NCBI GenBank assembly: GCA_934394435.1 | Contig: CAKRRN010000008.1 | Span: 1 to 64,000, forward strand | From: an uncultured Bacteroidaceae bacterium | Lineage (GTDB): Bacteria; Bacteroidota; Bacteroidia; Bacteroidales; Bacteroidaceae | Direction: 5' to 3' | Length of the DNA: 64,000 bases | Part shown: in pieces, positions 16,471 through 25,644 of the stretch | Layout: each line of letters starts with the position of its first letter | How positions within the stretch are numbered: position 1 is the stretch's first letter | Translations under genes and position numbers: made by a program | Notes under the pieces: model-generated | Seen by the model: only the letters and a program-made list of their open reading frames with translations | Told to the model about the DNA's origin: nothing | Database searches by the model: none

Positions 16471-17571
16471 TCAGATAAAACAATTGGCACAAACGTATTC
16501 ATCACCAAAAAGTTCAGCGAGACTTGTACCTTTGTTCTTGCTTTTGTTGGCTTCCTGCCGCTTGATGATATCCAACTTTACCTGTCGAATGCGCTCCGGC
16601 TTAATTAAATCAGCCAAGCTCTCATTCTGAATCCAAGTATAGCCATCCTTTTCAAAAGACATTGCTTTCTTGTATAGGTCAGGATGCTGCTCGTAGAGCC
16701 AAATCCACTCTATTTTCTGTTGAAAGAAACAGAAATAGCAACCACTTCTACTACGACAATAAGTGCCTGTTTTACCATCTACCTCGAAAGGGATCTCTTC
16801 ATAATAAGCAGGCACTCCCACTCCGCTTTCTCTCAACAGCCGGAAGATGTCTTCCTTTACCAAAACCTCATCATTATCAATCAGCGGAAATGAATCAAGA
16901 TGACCTACTGGATAATCAGTAGTCTTCAAAAAATCAAACACAGCATGATTGAACATCTTCACATTTACGTCCAATAATGCATTCAGCTTCTTGGAGTAAA
17001 AGAATTGTTTGGTGATAGGCTTTTTAAGGACGTCCATCAAGTCCTCTTTCATCATGCCATCTGGGCACAATTTGTCATAGATGTCGATAATCTGCTCTTG
17101 GTTTTCCTTATGCAAGAACTTATTGATAACATCCACACTCCAGATATTCCTTCTGAAAGGAAAGACTGACTGAATATTTGGTTTGGATGATACATAGCCA
17201 TCACGGTCTTCATCACCACGGATTCCCACGTACGAAACCGCATAGTCATCGCCCACATACCTCTCAAACTCATCCAGTTTCATTTTCTTAGTACACCAAC
17301 GAGCTTGTGGTGAAGGCAAGAAGCCTCCAGCAGCTTTCAAGAAATGCTCAAAAGGCGTTGGCTCAGGACTGTCTTCCGCAGCCCTAAGTCTTTTGATACT
17401 TCCGAGATAAGCACTCAGTCTATCTATCAGTAGTTCTGTCTCCGCCAACTCACACCCAGTATCCGAGTTATAATACTCAATCTTCAAGGTTGGGTATTTC
17501 TGTTTGAGATAGATGGCAAGTGCAGCACTATCCTTTCCACCAGATATTCCTAATATATTTCGTACTTTCAT
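16471..17571 (-). CDS. PAPS-reductase/DndC-like ATP pyrophosphatase with cysteine cluster
   Basis: A 366-aa enzyme of the adenine-nucleotide alpha-hydrolase fold. The PP-loop SGGKDS is at residues 10-15. Cysteines likely to bind an Fe-S cluster are C272, C278 and C281 (YCRSRSGCYFC), with a C-terminal C361-x2-C364 pair; others are C40 and C93. Ordinary CysH sulfate-assimilation enzymes are shorter and sit with cys genes, whereas this lies among nuclease and ATPase genes, as DndC does. DndC activates DNA for phosphorothioate insertion; a similar role here is inference. It is shorter than typical DndC (about 450-550 aa). Confidence 0.85.
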   Translation of the reverse strand: MKVRNILGISGGKDSAALAIYLKQKYPTLKIEYYNSDTGCELAETELLIDRLSAYLGSIKRLRAAEDSPEPTPFEHFLKAAGGFLPSPQARWCTKKMKLDEFERYVGDDYAVSYVGIRGDEDRDGYVSSKPNIQSVFPFRRNIWSVDVINKFLHKENQEQIIDIYDKLCPDGMMKEDLMDVLKKPITKQFFYSKKLNALLDVNVKMFNHAVFDFLKTTDYPVGHLDSFPLIDNDEVLVKEDIFRLLRESGVGVPAYYEEIPFEVDGKTGTYCRSRSGCYFCFFQQKIEWIWLYEQHPDLYKKAMSFEKDGYTWIQNESLADLIKPERIRQVKLDIIKRQEANKSKNKGTSLAELFGDEYVCANCFI

Positions 17572-17595
17572 TTTCGTTTTTGTTTGCAGAAAAGA

Positions 17596-20500
17596 CTATT
17601 TGCCTAACTTCTTATTTAATATTTTCAGTAATGTGCATACTGACACATTGTCGTTTTCTACCCTATCAAGGAGTTTGTCTATATTTTTTTCCAGTTCCTC
17701 CGATTTCTGCAATTCACTCTCTGGCAATCGGAATGTTTGAGAATGAATGTTATTTCCCTTGGTAGAAACTAAATCCAGCGAATAGATTTCATCCGACTCA
17801 TATTTAGCTACTTTCGAGATATCCGAGTATTTCTCACATTCACGAAAGAGCATAATCAGACTATCAATCAACTTCTCCTCTTGCTCATCACGCAATCGCT
17901 CCAATGGCTGTTCCAATGCAGTATAACATATTGATTGATACCATTCATTCCTATTGTCAAACTCAGCCATCACATGCTGATAGAATTCTTTCAATCTATC
18001 CGTTAGCAAATACTCTTTGACATTGGCAAGACGTTGTCTTATCGTTACAACGTATCCTGAATAATCGTAAGAGTCAATGCCCAATGTGTCAAGCAAACGG
18101 CCTTCCACACGGTCTATCATATCGGAATAGCAAGAACGCAGTTCCTTGACAGCACGGTTGATTACATAGCAAAATTCCTCTACTTTCTTTGGATTCTGCA
18201 ATGCTTCCTTATCATAGCCCAATGTCTCAGGCAAATCTTCAAAGAAGGTTTTCTCTGGGTCTTTTGCCTTAGCTAATGTATCACGGAACTTTGCCGTCTG
18301 CTCATGATTGAACTTACGGGTATGCTTGGCATAGTCATTCAGTCTCTTGTTGTAGAAGAAAAAGAACGGTTTGATGGTCTCTATGAAATCATCGCTCTTG
18401 ATACTCCCCATAGCCTCAACGTTCAGAAACTTTCTGTACTGATTAAAGATTTGCACCTTTACTCCCGTCACATCAAAAGCCTTGATAAAATATTCACCTG
18501 GATGCTTCTGCAACAATTCAAAGAACTCCATATTGATGTTCGGAATATAAGCTCCATTGGCTCCATATAGAGAGTAGTCTTGCTTCTTTATATATAAATA
18601 GGTAGGAATCCAAAAGTCCAAGAATCCTTGCTTCAATTTATATGGTTTAGCCGACAACTTCTTTATCAGTTCAGAAATCTTACGAGCCTTAAAAGTTGTC
18701 GATTTCAAAAACTCTTCACATGCTTCCCACAAAGGCATAATTCCCTCATTAGAGGGCACATCAGAGAACTCCCCATTCATATGAAGCCCCGTGCTTTTCA
18801 ACAGAGAATAATAGATGGTCTTCTCTGGAGGAAATTTATCGGCAGGGAATCCTAAATCAGCCTCACTGCTTTGGCTTAGCAATGCAGCCAAGTACTTTCC
18901 CTTAGCACAGGATATGGAACTGCTCAACTTATGCTTATTAAACAATTCGTTATTCATCACTGGTGTTTGTGAATAAATCTCATCACAAACCACAGAGAGC
19001 AACTGGTTGAATTCTCGCAAAGAGCGGACTTCTCTTTCCTCTCCCTTGAATATCCATGTGACATCTCCACTATAAGCAAACAAGCTCTCGCTGATAGACT
19101 TATTGAGCACCACCTTCTCATACTCCATCAGGTTGTTTATCTCATTGATTGCCACCTTGTCCGACTTATCAATCAGGACTTTACTCAATATGTATTTGAA
19201 TTTCTCTATTTGATAAAGATGAGATACCAACTCGTCAGTATTTCTAAAACAAACAAAGATGATAGCATTTTCACTCTTCGCGCTGAGTTCACAAAGCTCC
19301 TCTAATACAGTTTTATGAGATGAAAATATCAGCTGTATGAATCCATCTGTATCGCCAACAGGAGTTTTATCCGCACCTTCTCCAAGCACCTCATATTCAA
19401 AATACCTTGGAGTTCCTTTTTGGAAATAGCAAGCCTTTACTGGAGCTACCTTCTTGAAACAATAGTTTCTGATGTCATCCACATAATTCACAGGACGACT
19501 CACCACCAATCCCGCTTTGCGTATCTCATCCTCTATGTTTATGTCTGTTCCATCAAACAAAATATAACGGAGCTTATAGTTGGCATAACGGATTATCTTG
19601 AATTGCTCCAACTTATTCAAGAGACTCGTTGGGTTCTCTATATCTAAAGCCATCTTTGCATACGCAGCTGTTTTCTCTCGGTTCATTTTGAAAGAAGAAT
19701 TGCCAAAAAGGTTCAATAAACCAATAGCCTTCACCAACTTGATGGCATCTACCAAATCCGTCTTCGTATTCCAAAGTTGTCCCTCCACTCTCTCAATGGC
19801 GACTTGCATAGAACTCCATTGCATAGAATCGGCATTAGCCTCTTTCAGATAAGAGTAGAAGTTGTAATAAATGTAATCATAGCAGCACTGAAGCTGATAG
19901 ACCTTACCAGCAAACTCCGACAAAGAGTTTCGTCCCCTTGCATTCAAGAAAGAAAACAAGGAGCGTTCGTTTTGTCCGTATCGCTGAATGGCTTGCGTAA
20001 TAACACAAGCGGCAAAAGGCTCTAATGGAGACAACGCATGAGCGGTCGCTTTCGAGAAACTTTGAGAGACAAAACCCGTCTTCTTCGCTAATGAAGCCAA
20101 AGATTCTATTGTCTTTTCGTTGCTCCGCTTATCCAACAAATCTGACTTTATCTGCATCGAAGCCAAATAAAGAAGTTGCTCTACAGGCTCCACAAATACC
20201 AACTCCTGGAAACGTCCCTTTACTTTGGTCCACTCCTCCTTTTGAACCTCGTTGAGCTTTCGCGAATATGCGTTGAAATTCTGATGAAGTGTAGTCAAAA
20301 GCAAAATGTTTCTTGTTGGCACATTGACAAATTCTGCCAACTTTTGCATAAAGTAAAGTTCTCTTTCTGGATTATTCTTGGCTGCATGCTCCAAGACCTT
20401 GCCAAATTCATCAATAAAGATAACCAAAAACTTACCTTGGCTCTTCAGCTTATTGTATCTATTGCGAAGCTCGTCAAGAATGCTACCTGTTGTGCCCTCC

Positions 20501-20820
20501 ACAGATAGTTTCTGACTTAACAACACAGAAAGTTCCTTATAGTCACCAATAATTTTAAGAATCTCGAATCTCTTTTTCCCCGAAAGTTCCGTAGGATTCA
20601 ACAATTCATATTGCTTTCCACCCATCAAGTCTCTCTCTAATGCCAACAAGAAACTTGATTTACCCGTTCCGTATGAGCCAATAATCGTATAAGAATGAAC
20701 CCCAGAGCGGAATCCGTTTACGATACCCTCAGCCACCTGTCGGGCATTGGGAGTAACTATATATTGAGCCTCTTTCGCAAAGCCCTCTTCTATATTTGCG
20801 GATAAACTAAACTGTCGCAT
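17596..20820 (-). CDS. Large P-loop ATPase of the defence-like operon (1074 aa)
   Basis: The N-terminal AAA-type module has Walker A GSYGTGKSS at residues 48-56 and Walker B FLVIFIDEFG at about 131-140. The remaining 800 residues are long, mostly helical and without a recognised catalytic motif. Size and layout recall the very large ATPases of BREX (BrxC/PglY) and of Dnd-linked restriction modules, but no specific family can be named from the sequence alone. It overlaps the DUF4007 gene by 14 bp and precedes the PAPS-reductase-like gene by 24 bp. Confidence 0.85.
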   Translation of the reverse strand: MRQFSLSANIEEGFAKEAQYIVTPNARQVAEGIVNGFRSGVHSYTIIGSYGTGKSSFLLALERDLMGGKQYELLNPTELSGKKRFEILKIIGDYKELSVLLSQKLSVEGTTGSILDELRNRYNKLKSQGKFLVIFIDEFGKVLEHAAKNNPERELYFMQKLAEFVNVPTRNILLLTTLHQNFNAYSRKLNEVQKEEWTKVKGRFQELVFVEPVEQLLYLASMQIKSDLLDKRSNEKTIESLASLAKKTGFVSQSFSKATAHALSPLEPFAACVITQAIQRYGQNERSLFSFLNARGRNSLSEFAGKVYQLQCCYDYIYYNFYSYLKEANADSMQWSSMQVAIERVEGQLWNTKTDLVDAIKLVKAIGLLNLFGNSSFKMNREKTAAYAKMALDIENPTSLLNKLEQFKIIRYANYKLRYILFDGTDINIEDEIRKAGLVVSRPVNYVDDIRNYCFKKVAPVKACYFQKGTPRYFEYEVLGEGADKTPVGDTDGFIQLIFSSHKTVLEELCELSAKSENAIIFVCFRNTDELVSHLYQIEKFKYILSKVLIDKSDKVAINEINNLMEYEKVVLNKSISESLFAYSGDVTWIFKGEEREVRSLREFNQLLSVVCDEIYSQTPVMNNELFNKHKLSSSISCAKGKYLAALLSQSSEADLGFPADKFPPEKTIYYSLLKSTGLHMNGEFSDVPSNEGIMPLWEACEEFLKSTTFKARKISELIKKLSAKPYKLKQGFLDFWIPTYLYIKKQDYSLYGANGAYIPNINMEFFELLQKHPGEYFIKAFDVTGVKVQIFNQYRKFLNVEAMGSIKSDDFIETIKPFFFFYNKRLNDYAKHTRKFNHEQTAKFRDTLAKAKDPEKTFFEDLPETLGYDKEALQNPKKVEEFCYVINRAVKELRSCYSDMIDRVEGRLLDTLGIDSYDYSGYVVTIRQRLANVKEYLLTDRLKEFYQHVMAEFDNRNEWYQSICYTALEQPLERLRDEQEEKLIDSLIMLFRECEKYSDISKVAKYESDEIYSLDLVSTKGNNIHSQTFRLPESELQKSEELEKNIDKLLDRVENDNVSVCTLLKILNKKLGK

Positions 20821-21670
20821 TCTTATAATATTTATCTAAAACGTCTATGCCTGTTAAAGAAAGACCTTCCCTAAACAATAGCTGACGAATACCAGCATTG
20901 TCACTATACTGAACATAATCAGAATACGCTTCACCAATAGATTGTACCATATCTATCACCTCTGCGTCTGTCATGCAGAACATCAACCCAATCTCTTGCA
21001 AAGTATCGTAAGAAACGGACTTATCCTCACCTTTCTCTTGCAAAATAGCATATAGAAAGATTTCCATAGGGACCTTTCGCTTGCCCTCAATATTAAAGGT
21101 GAACGATTTGCCATTATCCTCTGTTCTGATTAAATCCAAATCTATGAGAAGAGAAGAATAATCCTCAAAAGACTTTGCCTTATAAGGCTGGGCATAGTTT
21201 TGCAACAAGACACCCACGTCCTTCTTGGTAGTATTGGCATTAAACGGTTTGTCTTTCCTATCATCTATCATGAGTCTCTTGACAAAACTTACAAGCTGGT
21301 CTCTCTCAAAAGCCTTTCTTTCTTTCTGAAACTGTACAAAAGCGATATGATAAAGAGTTGCCTCTCTTTGACTTACTAACAGGTAATGAAGCAACCACAA
21401 TGTTCCCAAACTCTCGATGTACTTATCTACGCCATCTGTTCCGTCAAAAAGATATTTCGCTATCTTTGTTGGCTTATCTTGCTCAGACAATCCGAAAACC
21501 TTCAGCCAATAACGGATAGAAGAAACCATATTCTTGCCTACCCCCAAAGCGACAACCGCATCAGAAGCATTGAAGTTTCCTCCATCTATCATAAAATTAT
21601 ATCCCTTGGTGAGCCATAAAGTTTTACAAGGAAAAGATTCATGCCCAGAGAGCGTGTATTTATTGTACAT
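20807..21670 (-). CDS. DUF4007 family protein, first gene of the defence-like operon
   Basis: A 287-aa protein whose start YTLSGHESFPCKTLWLTKG fits the DUF4007 signature (F-x-GHESFP...WLxKG). DUF4007 proteins are known as companions of PAPS-reductase-like and phosphorothioation-type genes, with unknown biochemical role. The middle region contains helix-turn-helix-like stretches (SDAVVALGVGKNMVSSIRYWLKVFGL), so DNA binding is plausible. As first gene it could regulate the operon or recognise modified DNA; both are inference. Confidence 0.85.
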   Translation of the reverse strand: MYNKYTLSGHESFPCKTLWLTKGYNFMIDGGNFNASDAVVALGVGKNMVSSIRYWLKVFGLSEQDKPTKIAKYLFDGTDGVDKYIESLGTLWLLHYLLVSQREATLYHIAFVQFQKERKAFERDQLVSFVKRLMIDDRKDKPFNANTTKKDVGVLLQNYAQPYKAKSFEDYSSLLIDLDLIRTEDNGKSFTFNIEGKRKVPMEIFLYAILQEKGEDKSVSYDTLQEIGLMFCMTDAEVIDMVQSIGEAYSDYVQYSDNAGIRQLLFREGLSLTGIDVLDKYYKNATV

Positions 21671-22425
21671 CTATCCAGTAAAGACAGCCGAATCCCAAAG
21701 CCGAAATGTTTAATCCTCCTGCGTTTGTACCTCTACAAAAAAGGAAGCGTGGGATCCTTCACTTGCCCATCCCACTACTCGAAGGCCTTCGCATTGCCCA
21801 ACTGTCGAGACGGACAATGCAGAAAGCCCACGCTTGTATGGCATATAGCTCTGCATATAAAGGAAACAGCACGAAGGACACAAGACACTATCATGTCCGC
21901 ATCCACACACATAACTGTTCGCTGCAGGTTACAATACACCTACCGTGGACATTCACCCATTGTCTCACCTGCTGACAGTTTGGTAAAGTTGCGAAGTTTA
22001 CGAGTAGTCGCAGACGAGCGTCAAGTAAACGCCCTTTCCGTAAAAGTAGCACCCTCCCCACCCCCTCTGGGGCTTTCTGCGAGGATAATGCCTTGCAAAT
22101 ATAAGGATTTTTTATATACGGTTATCCGTCAAAGCACTAAAACAATATAATATTCTCATCCTTTTCCAACTCCTCAAACGTTAGCGGAGTGCTCCACCTG
22201 CCATAAGACTCTACGCAGAAGCATCACTACACCAACCTCGGGCGAAGAGACGACGGAACACTCTATCCCCAAAAGCTATGGATGGATAACGTAAATGTGA
22301 ATACAGACTAAGTATGCCTTCGCACAGCGACAACAGGAGAGGAAAAAGGCTCTGGAGAGAGAAAGGGTAAAAGGAATTTCCCACACTAATCAAACTCTCG
22401 AAATCTTAATCTTATAGTTCTTAAA
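21671..22425. other. Noncoding stretch upstream of the defence-like operon
   Basis: No credible gene. Open frames here lack family likeness or start sites. On the minus strand TATATTTG (22096-22103) fits a -7 box, with a TTTG 26 bases upstream (spacing a little long). If used, it gives the operon a leader of about 420 nt. A G-rich run on the minus strand (near 22050-22075) and a short hairpin GCATTG/CAATGC (near 21790-21825) lie within that leader. Confidence 0.4.
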
Positions 22426-22577
22426 ACCAAATCGGTCATTAGAAAATTTTGCTTCCATTTTATCTCAAAATAGAGCAAAAGTCACGTATTATGTTAGCAT
22501 ACAGATACTATAACGAGAGTATAACCTGATATAGTCTAACTTTTTGCATGGGAAAAATCTCTAATGACCGATTTGGG
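22426..22577. mobile_element. MITE copy 1, 152 bp, with 5-bp target duplication
   Basis: The terminal inverted repeats are ACCAAATCGGTCATTAGA on the left and TCTAATGACCGATTTGGG on the right, with one mismatch. The 5-bp duplication TTAAA flanks it exactly (22421-22425 and 22578-22582). There is no transposase frame inside. The same ends bound the element at 29042-29238, and the right end recurs at 54991. Confidence 0.85.
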
Positions 22578-22868
22578 TTAAACAAACAGTAAGCAAACAA
22601 AATGAAGTACAATATCTCAAAAAAAAGACCGCTTCAAAGATGCAAAATCTGGGCAAAAGGAGAGAATTTTTAGCACTTTTGCTCTCGCAAGTGTCTCGAG
22701 ACATGTACGAAGCCATTGTGCCCACAATTTTCCCTTCGCTCGGAGCAAACATAAGTGGAGCGGAATTTCTGTATCACGACCTCTCATGGAAGGAAACGAG
22801 CGGTATGTAGACCTATCCTGGTGGCAGGAAATTTATCTTATGCAAAGATTTATCCATTCGGGGATTTT
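22578..22868. other. Short noncoding stretch between MITE and rhamnosidase
   Basis: About 290 bp between the MITE and the 3' end of the GH78 gene. No gene, tRNA or convincing terminator was seen. Confidence 0.5.
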
Positions 22869-25592
22869 TTACGGTTTTTCCGTACGCAGCACATACGAGC
22901 CTGAGCCAACCTCCATGACTGTATATCCAGCCTTCTCCTGCACCTTACGGATGCCCTTGCCCGTTGGCGGAAACACTCGGAAACGGTTTGGAATGCTCAC
23001 GCGTGCCTCGGTACCTGCAGGAATCTCAATGCGCCACACAAGGTTGTTTCCCTCGCGCTGCCATTCGCTCTTGATGGGCCCCGAAGCGCTCTGGTAGGCT
23101 GCTTTCACATGATGAAGTTCCTCTGGGAAGCAAGGTTTCATTTCCAGATGACGATACCCCCGTGTGCCCTCCATCTGTCTGATGCCAGCCAGATCTTCGT
23201 AGTACCATAGCAGGAGGTCGCCCAACAGCATTACATGATTGCCGCTGTTCATTGCTGGGTTGGCTGTATCACCGTTCCACAACTCCCAAATGGTGGTGGC
23301 TCCGTGGTCAATCATGTATCCGTAACTGGGGTAGCTGCGCTGGGTGACTATTTTCATAGCCAGGTCTGTATGGCCACGGCGCGTCAGACCACGCATCAGA
23401 TGCTGCATGCCCAGCACGCCACAACTCACGTGACCTCCAAACTTATCTTCCGTCACGCGCACGATGTTTTCCATCACACGTTCCTCTGCACCTGCTGGCA
23501 CCAGTCCCAGCTCGAGCGACAGGAGGTTGGCTGTGACGGTGTTGTTGCTATACTGAGCCGTTTCGGGGTTGAAGAACTTGCGGTTGTAAGCCTCCTTGAT
23601 GCTCTGTTGCAGCTTGGCATAGTATCTGACGTCTGCTCCCAGTCCCAGCTCTTCGCCCATCTCCATCATCATCCGTAGGCAGTCGTAGAAAACGGTGGTG
23701 CCCAGCACTCTGCCGTCTGTAATGCGCTCAGGATCTTGGCTGTTGATGAGTTCTTTGCTTTCGGGAGGCATACACCAGTCGCCATAATTGTCGCGCACAA
23801 CCACACCGTCCTCCATCAGTTCATTCTCCACATACTGCATCCAGCGTCTGAGGGCAGGATAGTGCTCTCTGACAGCCTGCAGGTCTCCTTCGTGTCTGAA
23901 GAGCATGTAGGTGGCGTAGACGAATGCGGCTTGCCAGGTAACATTCTGGCTGTAGAGCTTCAGATGTACAGGACAGATGTCGCTCACGTGACCTCCGTCT
24001 AATTGGGTATCCTCAATGTCGTGCAGCCATTTGTAGTAGAGCGCGCTGTTGTCAAACAGTATGTTTTCGCCAAAACAACCTGTCACGCGGTCGCCTGTCC
24101 AACCCAAACGCTCGTCGCGCTGTGGACAGTCCATAGGCATACCTTGATAATTGCCCCGTATGCCCCACTGGGCATTGTGGAACAGCTGGTTGAGTAGCTC
24201 GTTGTCGCACTCAAATGTGGCACGCTCCTCCATGAGGTCGTATTGTACTTCGCCCAGGATGTCTCCCTGTGAGGGAGCTTTCGTCACTCCGCTGATTTCC
24301 ACATAGCGGAAACCCTGGTACACGAGTGAGGGCTGATAGCAAAACGTGCCATCCACGGCGGGAATGTATGTGTTTGTACTTCGTGCGCTTCGCAGGTTGG
24401 CTGTATAGAGGCTGTCCTTATGCACAGGATCCAGAATCTCTGCATGGCGGATGACCACAGGTTGTCCAGCTCTGCCACGCAACTTGACGCGCAGTTGCCC
24501 CACCATATTCTGACCCATATCCACCAGGTAACGCCCCTCACCTGTTTGCCGTATGCTCTGGGGCTTCACGCTCAATTGGGTACGTCGGCCCGGACAAGGT
24601 TGTGGCAGTAGGCTTCCGCCAGGAGCATTCATACGTGTAGCATGCTCCCATGCTGAGTCGTCGAATCCAGGCTTTGTCCAGCCCTTCTCCTCCAGCCGTG
24701 CGTCGTAAAGTTCACCCGTATAGAGATTGTTTGAACGGATGGGTCCTCTCGTGCTGGCACGCCATTTCTCTGACGTGCCTACAACAAGCGTGTCGTGTGG
24801 TGTCTCTACCACCAATTGCGCCATGAGACGGGGCAAGCCAAATGAGGTGTGCTCACGCCTAAGTCCCAGAGCGTAGCCGTTGCCCAATACCGTTGCGATG
24901 GCATTCTCGCCCTTGTGCAGGAGAGAGGTGACGTCGTAAGTGTTGTAATAGACTGTCTTGTCGTAACCGCTCAGAACCGTTCCGAACACGTCTTGACTGA
25001 CAGGTTGCCCATTGATGAATGTGCTGCTCACACCCATGCCGCTGATGTAAAGTCGCGCTCGCACTACCTTGTCTGCCACATGGAACTCGTGTCTCAGGTA
25101 GCGTGCCGCAAGGTCCTTGCAGCCTCCTTCTTCCACCACCACCTTGTCATCATCTTTCACTCCAATCCAGCTGGCACTCCAGTTGTTGTATTTCAGTCCA
25201 GTCGTGAACTTTTCTACCGCGCTCTTCACACACTCGCCTGTGTTGAGCCACACGGTCACCTGCCAGTAGACGTCCTTCTGGCTGGGAAGTTTGCGCCCTT
25301 GATAAGGCACCTGAAGCGTTTCTGTACTCTCTACCCGTTCGGAGTCCCAAAGCAACTGGTCGCCCTGACGTTTAAGCTCGGCAACGCTGGGAGCTACCAC
25401 GATACGATAAGCTACCTGCCAAACATCCTGTTTTCCACTCTCCACTTGCCATGAGAACTGAGCTGTGCGCATCACTCCTGCAGCCTCCGACATACGGTTT
25501 ACCCGCAGTCCCTTCACTCTGCTTGCAGCCAATCCCACTCCAATACTCAAAGCACAGAGCACTAACATCATCCATATTCTCTTCATCATCAT
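22869..25592 (-). CDS. Alpha-L-rhamnosidase (GH78)
   Basis: A 907-aa exported glycosidase that removes terminal alpha-L-rhamnose from plant or bacterial glycans. The signal peptide (about residues 1-23, ending LAASRV) is followed by N-terminal beta-sandwich domains and the (alpha/alpha)6 barrel. The GH78 hallmark MDCPQRDERLGWTGD lies near residue 490, with WELWNGD later in the barrel. Its length is typical. It lies just after the amylomaltase gene (52 bp) and is probably cotranscribed. No SusC/SusD genes are nearby, so this is not a classical PUL. Confidence 0.92.
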   Translation of the reverse strand: MMMKRIWMMLVLCALSIGVGLAASRVKGLRVNRMSEAAGVMRTAQFSWQVESGKQDVWQVAYRIVVAPSVAELKRQGDQLLWDSERVESTETLQVPYQGRKLPSQKDVYWQVTVWLNTGECVKSAVEKFTTGLKYNNWSASWIGVKDDDKVVVEEGGCKDLAARYLRHEFHVADKVVRARLYISGMGVSSTFINGQPVSQDVFGTVLSGYDKTVYYNTYDVTSLLHKGENAIATVLGNGYALGLRREHTSFGLPRLMAQLVVETPHDTLVVGTSEKWRASTRGPIRSNNLYTGELYDARLEEKGWTKPGFDDSAWEHATRMNAPGGSLLPQPCPGRRTQLSVKPQSIRQTGEGRYLVDMGQNMVGQLRVKLRGRAGQPVVIRHAEILDPVHKDSLYTANLRSARSTNTYIPAVDGTFCYQPSLVYQGFRYVEISGVTKAPSQGDILGEVQYDLMEERATFECDNELLNQLFHNAQWGIRGNYQGMPMDCPQRDERLGWTGDRVTGCFGENILFDNSALYYKWLHDIEDTQLDGGHVSDICPVHLKLYSQNVTWQAAFVYATYMLFRHEGDLQAVREHYPALRRWMQYVENELMEDGVVVRDNYGDWCMPPESKELINSQDPERITDGRVLGTTVFYDCLRMMMEMGEELGLGADVRYYAKLQQSIKEAYNRKFFNPETAQYSNNTVTANLLSLELGLVPAGAEERVMENIVRVTEDKFGGHVSCGVLGMQHLMRGLTRRGHTDLAMKIVTQRSYPSYGYMIDHGATTIWELWNGDTANPAMNSGNHVMLLGDLLLWYYEDLAGIRQMEGTRGYRHLEMKPCFPEELHHVKAAYQSASGPIKSEWQREGNNLVWRIEIPAGTEARVSIPNRFRVFPPTGKGIRKVQEKAGYTVMEVGSGSYVLRTEKP

Positions 25593-25644
25593 CTTTTTCT
25601 TTATCTTTAGTTCTACTTAGTTTTTTTCCCCCTCCCTCAAGAAG

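Noticed and set aside
16471..17571. Assimilatory sulfate-reduction CysH
   Set aside because: The gene sits among defence-type ATPases and nucleases with no cys genes, and has extra cysteines and a longer C-terminus.
10930..21670. Canonical BREX or DISARM
   Set aside because: No PglZ, BrxL, Lon-like protease or DNA methyltransferase was found, and the DISARM helicase/DUF1998 pair is missing.
21641..22150. 169-aa plus-strand open frame upstream of the DUF4007 gene
   Set aside because: It overlaps the DUF4007 start in antisense, has no recognisable domain and an uneven composition; treated as noncoding.
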